This document shows positions 60,001 to 64,000 of a DNA stretch of 64,000 nucleotides, one piece after another (positions within the stretch are counted from its first letter, which is position 1; each line of letters starts with the position of its first letter). The translations under genes were made by a program, and so were the position numbers. The stretch is from CAVPCZ01 sp963779225. GTDB taxonomy: Bacteria > Bacteroidota > Ignavibacteria > UBA10030 > UBA6906. The DNA lies in the NCBI GenBank assembly GCA_963779225.1, contig CAVZWW010000003.1:868001-932000 (forward strand), given 5' to 3'. The notes under the pieces were generated by a model. That model was not told the DNA's origin. It did no database searches and saw only the letters and a list, made by a program, of their open reading frames with translations.

Positions 60001-60276
60001 ATGAACATCCGTGACATCGGCGGTTTTTCGCCTTTCCTTCCTCCGGCGCATCGCCCCACGCAGCGGCCATCCGGCCCGGCCCCGGAGGATGTCAGGAACG
60101 GGAACGGGCAGGCGGTGCCCTCAGACGGGAGGCCGCTCCTCACCGGTGAGGAAAAACAGTTCTTTGAGTCGGTGTTCCCGGAAGCAAAGCGCGATATCCG
60201 TGCGTTCCAGGCATACACCGGACGAGGGTTGCGACCGGAGGATACGACGGGATCACATGTGGACAGAAAGGCGTAG
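60001..60276 (+). CDS. Small protein between flgC and fliE, unknown
   Basis: A 91-aa protein. The first half is Pro/Arg-rich and probably disordered; the second half is helical (LLTGEEKQFFESVFPEAKRD). It starts 2 bp after flgC and ends 3 bp before fliE, so it is certainly in the operon. FlgC and FliE genes are usually adjacent, so this is an unusual insertion. It has no signal peptide and no match to a known export chaperone that I can name. Confidence 0.7.
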   Translation: MNIRDIGGFSPFLPPAHRPTQRPSGPAPEDVRNGNGQAVPSDGRPLLTGEEKQFFESVFPEAKRDIRAFQAYTGRGLRPEDTTGSHVDRKA

Positions 60277-60279
60277 ACG

Positions 60280-60588
60280 ATGAAGATCAGCCAGGCGCTT
60301 ACGCTTGTTCCGAATGTAAGCCAGACGACGCGCAACAGCTTCATCGACAAGACGTTGCACGAGACCAACACCTCGTTCGGTGAGACCCTGCAGCGGGCCA
60401 TTACGGATGTGAACGCGCTGCAGAGCGAAGCCGGTAAGGCAGTCGACAAAATGGTGGTTGGCGAGGCGGTTGATCTGCATGAGGTGATGATCGCGGTGGA
60501 AAAGGCAAAAACCAGTTTTGATTTGCTTATGGAAATCCGGAACAAGACCATCGATGCATATCGTGAGATCATGAGGATGCAGGTATAA
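60280..60588 (+). CDS. fliE: Flagellar hook-basal body protein FliE
   Basis: A 102-aa protein with the FliE helical C-terminus: ALQSEAGKAVDKMVVGEAVD, then LHEVMIAVEKAKTSFDLLME and NKTIDAYREIMRMQV. FliE joins the MS ring to the rod. Size and position before fliF agree. Confidence 0.93.
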   Translation: MKISQALTLVPNVSQTTRNSFIDKTLHETNTSFGETLQRAITDVNALQSEAGKAVDKMVVGEAVDLHEVMIAVEKAKTSFDLLMEIRNKTIDAYREIMRMQV

Positions 60589-60591
60589 TCC

Positions 60592-62133
60592 ATGGCAGAC
60601 GGATCAGTAGTGCGGCAGCAGCTCGCGGTGTTCTTCAGCCGGCTCACGGTCGGCCAGAAAATGATGCTGGGCATCACGGCGGCCGGCGTGGTCGGGGCCA
60701 TCATCGCGCTTGTTACCCTGGTGAATACTCCGAGCTACGGCGTTCTCTTCAACAATCTGAGTCCCGAGGACGCCTCCAAGATCGTGACAAAGCTTAAGGA
60801 AAAGAGTGTTTCGTACACTCTTGAGGACGGTGGCAAGACGGTGCTTGTGCCGAAACAGAACGTGTACGATCTCCGGCTTGCCCTGGCGGGTGAGGGTTTG
60901 CCGCAGACAAGCCTCATCGGGTATGAAATTTTCGACCGGACGAACCTCGGGATTTCCGATTTCGTACAGAAAGTGAATTACCGCCGTGCGCTGGAAGGGG
61001 AGCTGGCACGCACGATTCTTACACTGGATGAGGTTGAAGCAGCCCGCGTGCATCTTGTGGTTCCCGAGAAGTCCCTTTTCAAGGAAGATGAAAAACCCAC
61101 CACGGCCTCGGTGGTACTGAAGCTCAAATCGGGAAAGCCGTTGAAGGAGTCGGAGGTGCAGGGCATTGCGCATCTGATTTCGAGCAGCGTGGAAGGCCTG
61201 GAAACCGGGAATGTGACCATCGTTGATTCAAAAGGGCAGCTCCTGTCGGACAAGCACCAGGCGAACTCCCTTGTGGAGATGACTTCCACACAGTATGAAG
61301 TGCAACAGACGGTGGAACGATATCTCGGTCAGAAAGCCCAGCAGCTGCTCGAGAGCGTTGTCGGTCCCGGCAACTCCCTCGTGCAGGTGAATGCAGATCT
61401 GGATTTCCGCCAGGTGGAGCGGACTCTTGAGCAGTATGATCCGGAGAAAACGGCTATCCGGAGCGAACAGACTAACGAAGAAAAAACCACCACCGGCGAT
61501 TCCGCTGCTGCGTCCACCCGGGCCAGCACCACGACTAACTTTGAGATCAACAAAACGGTTGAACACATCGTGGAGAACCAGGGAACGATCAAGCGGCTGA
61601 CAGTTGCCGCCCTGGTGAACGGCGTTCCCCGTACGACCACAAAAGACGGGGAGAAGGTCACGGAGATAATCCCCCGTTCCCCGCAGGAGATGGAACAGCT
61701 GACCGATCTCGTGCGGAAGGCGGTGGGATTCACCGCCCTCCGGAATGACGAAGTGTCGGTGACCAATCTGACCTTCGGCACCCATGTGGAGGAAGAGGAT
61801 TTCGTGTATAAGCCAACGCCGTTCAGCGACTGGACGCAGTACAAGGAGGAATTCTTCCTGGTGCTCGCGATGATCGGTGCGGTGTTTGTCTTGAGGTCGT
61901 TGCTGAACAGGCTGCGCACGAGGATTGATCTGCCGACGGTCGAGAACGACATACCCGATTTGCCGGGCCAGCTCGCCCCAAAGCGGGCGCCGATTCATCT
62001 GCCTTCGCCGGAAGATGAGATCAGCACGGAAGCATTACTCCGCAATGAACGGCGGAAGCGCGTTGTGGAATATGTACGGCAAAAACCGGTGGAAAGTTCC
62101 CGTCTTCTTAAAGTGTGGCTAGCAGAGGAGTAG
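60592..62133 (+). CDS. fliF: Flagellar MS-ring protein FliF
   Basis: A 513-aa membrane ring protein. TM1 (about 23-45), the periplasmic ring-building motifs (YGVLFNNLSPEDASKIVTKL; ALEGELARTILTLDEVEAAR; VHLVVPEKSLF), a variable Thr/Ala-rich loop (about 290-325) and TM2 (about 422-442) are visible. The cytoplasmic tail (RRKRVVEYVRQKP) contacts FliG. It starts 3 bp after fliE. Length is close to the usual 500-580. Confidence 0.96.
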   Translation: MADGSVVRQQLAVFFSRLTVGQKMMLGITAAGVVGAIIALVTLVNTPSYGVLFNNLSPEDASKIVTKLKEKSVSYTLEDGGKTVLVPKQNVYDLRLALAGEGLPQTSLIGYEIFDRTNLGISDFVQKVNYRRALEGELARTILTLDEVEAARVHLVVPEKSLFKEDEKPTTASVVLKLKSGKPLKESEVQGIAHLISSSVEGLETGNVTIVDSKGQLLSDKHQANSLVEMTSTQYEVQQTVERYLGQKAQQLLESVVGPGNSLVQVNADLDFRQVERTLEQYDPEKTAIRSEQTNEEKTTTGDSAAASTRASTTTNFEINKTVEHIVENQGTIKRLTVAALVNGVPRTTTKDGEKVTEIIPRSPQEMEQLTDLVRKAVGFTALRNDEVSVTNLTFGTHVEEEDFVYKPTPFSDWTQYKEEFFLVLAMIGAVFVLRSLLNRLRTRIDLPTVENDIPDLPGQLAPKRAPIHLPSPEDEISTEALLRNERRKRVVEYVRQKPVESSRLLKVWLAEE

Positions 62134-62143
62134 TCCAGGCCCT

Positions 62144-63169
62144 ATGTCTTCCCCCCCAGTCACTGCCGACCGGCTAAGTCCCCGGCAAAAAGCAGCAATG
62201 CTCATGCTGTCGCTGGATGTCGAAACTGCGACACGGCTGATGAAGCAGCTTTCGCAGGACGAGGTCGAGGCCCTCACCATCGAAATCGCCAATGTCCGTG
62301 GCATTCCCTCGACCCTGGCGGATGCCGTGACGGAGGAGTTCCACCATCTGATCACCGCCCAGGAATACGTGATCCAGGGCGGTATCGATTATGCCCAGAA
62401 GCTTCTGGAGAATTCGCTGGGGTTCACGAGGGCCACCGATGTGCTGGAGAAAGTGAAGGCGATGACTCACGTCAAGGGATTCGGGATGCTCAAAAGGGCC
62501 GATGCCCAGCAGCTGGCAGGTTTCCTCCAGAAGGAACATCCCCAGACGATTGCCCTGATCCTGTCCAATCTGAGCCCGGATCAGGCCGCGCTGGTGTTGA
62601 ATGAATGCTCCGAAAGCCTCCGGAACAGTGTCAGTTACCGCATGGCGACGCTGGGCAAGGTCTCGCCCGCACTGCTGGCCGAAGTGGAAGATGTGGTGGA
62701 AGAAATCGCGCGTACCGAAATCAGCCAGAGTATGAGTTCCATGGGCGGAACGAAGTCGATGGCCTCGGTCCTGAACCGGTGCAATAACGCAACGGCGAAG
62801 ATGATCCTGGAGCACATCGAGCAGCAGGATGCCCAGCTCTCGGGAGAAATCAAGCGCCTGATGTTCCTGTTTGAGGATCTGCTGTATGTGGATGATCGCG
62901 GGATTCAACGGGTACTGCGGGAGGTGGACAAGCGTGAGCTGGCGCTGGCGTTGAAGGTGGTGGATGACAAGCTCAAGGAAAAGGTACTCCGCAACATGTC
63001 CGAACGCGCTCAGGAGCTGCTCAAGGAAGAGCTGCAATACATGGGGCCGGTTCGCCTCAAAGAGGTGGAAGGGGCACAAACGCGCATTGTCGAGGTCGTG
63101 AAGCAGCTTGAAGATCAGGGTGAGATTGTGATCGCCGGTCGTGGCGGCTCGGAGGAAGTCTTTGTCTGA
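62144..63169 (+). CDS. fliG: Flagellar motor switch protein FliG
   Basis: A 341-aa switch protein with the N-terminal FliF-binding domain, the middle EHPQTIALILSNLSPDQAAL motif and the C-terminal torque helix with charged residues (GIQRVLREVDKRELALALKV). It forms the C-ring with FliM and FliN and receives torque from the stator. It starts 10 bp after fliF, and its end overlaps fliH by 8 bp. Confidence 0.96.
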   Translation: MSSPPVTADRLSPRQKAAMLMLSLDVETATRLMKQLSQDEVEALTIEIANVRGIPSTLADAVTEEFHHLITAQEYVIQGGIDYAQKLLENSLGFTRATDVLEKVKAMTHVKGFGMLKRADAQQLAGFLQKEHPQTIALILSNLSPDQAALVLNECSESLRNSVSYRMATLGKVSPALLAEVEDVVEEIARTEISQSMSSMGGTKSMASVLNRCNNATAKMILEHIEQQDAQLSGEIKRLMFLFEDLLYVDDRGIQRVLREVDKRELALALKVVDDKLKEKVLRNMSERAQELLKEELQYMGPVRLKEVEGAQTRIVEVVKQLEDQGEIVIAGRGGSEEVFV

Positions 63170-63878
63170 AATTCTGCGTATCCGGAAGACAACGGGCGGC
63201 AACGTTCGGCTGGTGCGTGTGGCGCCCTCCCGTCCCTCACTGAAAATGGTCGAAGACCACCCCGCACCAGGTGGACGGCCGGTCGATGCAGGCGATGGAC
63301 GATTGGCGGTGACGCCCATACCGGTCGGCGATACAGATATCGAGGAGCGTGTGGCGCAGGCATACCAGCAGGGACGGGCGGAGGGACGCGAGGCCGCGGA
63401 AGCCGAGTTCAAACAGGTGCTCGCCGATTGCCGGATCCAAACTGACGAGCGGATCGGCGCCCTGCTTGGCGCCATGGGCGAGCAGCTCCGTCAGCTGGGA
63501 GAAACCCTGGAACGCGATGCCTATCAATTTGCCCTGGCTGTCGCGGGCCGGATTATCAAACGCGAAGTGGCCCTGGACAACGATACCATCGTGCGGCAGG
63601 TCAAAGGCGCCATCCGGCGGGTGGTGGGCGTGGAAACGATCAAACTGCGCGTGCACCCGGACGACGAGGAGATGGTGCGCGAGCACCGCGCCATCTTCAT
63701 CTCCTCCGCCGGGAGCATCCGGGACCTGATCATCGAGGTGGACGATTCGCTGGAACCGGGGGGATGTATCATCGAAAGCACCGCGGGCAATGTGGATGCC
63801 CGCATTTCCACGCAGATCAGTCAGGTGGCCACCGCGCTGTTTGACCAGGTACCGTCGCTGGAGGAACGACTCCCGTGA
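63162..63878 (+). CDS. fliH: Flagellar export ATPase regulator FliH
   Basis: A 238-aa protein with a basic N-terminus, a helical QGRAEGREAAEAEFKQVLAD segment and the FliH/HrpE C-terminal domain (FALAVAGRIIKREVALDN; SLEPGGCIIESTAGNVDARI). It anchors and regulates the FliI ATPase. I favour the TTG at 63162 because GGAGGAAG precedes it at good spacing; a GTG at 63141 would add seven residues. It overlaps fliG and the start of fliI. Confidence 0.88.
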   Translation: MSEILRIRKTTGGNVRLVRVAPSRPSLKMVEDHPAPGGRPVDAGDGRLAVTPIPVGDTDIEERVAQAYQQGRAEGREAAEAEFKQVLADCRIQTDERIGALLGAMGEQLRQLGETLERDAYQFALAVAGRIIKREVALDNDTIVRQVKGAIRRVVGVETIKLRVHPDDEEMVREHRAIFISSAGSIRDLIIEVDDSLEPGGCIIESTAGNVDARISTQISQVATALFDQVPSLEERLP

Positions 63879-64000
63879 ACGGCACGAACCTCCAGACTCC
63901 CGCACAGAACGTTCCCTTTTCCCTGATGCCGGGCAATGACTACCTGACGCGATTGAAGCATGTCGAGCTGCTGAAGGTCAACGGGAGCGTGAAGCAGGTG
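63875..64000 (+). CDS. fliI: Flagellum-specific ATPase FliI (N-terminal fragment)
   Basis: GTG 63875 overlaps the fliH stop (GTGA) and follows GGAGG. The frame is open to the window edge for 42 codons (NDYLTRLKHVELLKVNGSVKQV). Position directly after fliH and the start of the beta-barrel motif (VNGSVKQV) fit FliI, but the ATPase motifs lie beyond the window. Confidence 0.75.
   Translation, partial: MNGTNLQTPAQNVPFSLMPGNDYLTRLKHVELLKVNGSVKQV

Noticed and set aside
1..64000. CRISPR arrays, insertion sequences, integrases or phage genes
   Set aside because: No regularly spaced repeat array, transposase or integrase motif, or terminal inverted repeat was seen. The only large repeat is the flagellin duplication.

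Overview
The window reads as a chromosomal segment of a motile, Gram-negative, at least partly anaerobic bacterium with GC-rich coding sequence. Flagellar genes, periplasmic and c-heme sensor domains, MASE1 and PepSY membrane proteins and an oxygen-sensitive glycyl radical enzyme support this. I cannot assign a phylum. FlaF and FlbT are best known from Alphaproteobacteria, but the chemotaxis set (CheZ with CheR, CheB and CheW) and the signalling repertoire do not settle the placement. Almost everything lies on the + strand; one dioxygenase gene is on the - strand.

Left part (1-11 kb): metabolism and housekeeping. A permuted-papain amidase, an M24 (Xaa-Pro type) peptidase and an MFS transporter are followed by a glycyl radical enzyme and its activase. 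Residue spacing identifies the enzyme as a probable trans-4-hydroxy-L-proline dehydratase (HypD/HypE). Next come a convergent PhyH-type dioxygenase, a YbbN/CnoX-like thioredoxin-TPR protein with a good sigma70 promoter, tRNA-Val(TAC), a small Cys-rich protein, a DUF4920 exported protein and a PepSY-type membrane protein.

Middle-left (11-20 kb): the flagellin locus. A glycosyltransferase and two adjacent TPR-glycosyltransferase paralogs precede two nearly identical flagellin genes. The first flagellin is disrupted by a cluster of indels; the second is intact. Each has a near-perfect sigma28 promoter. Around them lie FlaF, FlbT, two FlgM-like small proteins, an unknown 268-aa protein and a leftover FlaF tail, which points to a past duplication and deletion.

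Centre (20-53 kb): about 33 kb of nearly continuous signal transduction. A LuxR-type regulator is followed by an NtrB/NtrC-like pair (the NtrC-like one has the GAFTGA sigma54 contact motif), multi-PAS kinases and hybrid kinases, a MASE1 protein, CheW, a c-heme chemoreceptor and another hybrid kinase. A very long tail-to-head gene string follows. It starts with an 1833-aa REC/PAS/GAF hybrid kinase and runs through REC-Cys4 proteins, HDOD, a second HPt hybrid kinase, FapA/DUF342 and a HEAT protein into cheR, cheY, cheZ, cheA and cheB.

Right end (58.6-64 kb): the basal-body operon flgB-flgC-(small ORF)-fliE-fliF-fliG-fliH-fliI (cut by the window edge).

The main regulatory observation is a 16-19 bp near-palindrome, consensus TGGCYRATATTGGCCACCA. 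It occurs in six long intergenic gaps, always in the same orientation. In five of them it lies about 90-175 bp upstream of a sigma54-like -24/-12 element; in the sixth it overlaps one. With the NtrC-type regulator in the window, the sigma28 flagellin promoters and the FlgM-like proteins, this outlines a sigma54-to-sigma28 motility cascade that can be tested. All functional assignments come from reading the sequence and from family knowledge; no database search was run.
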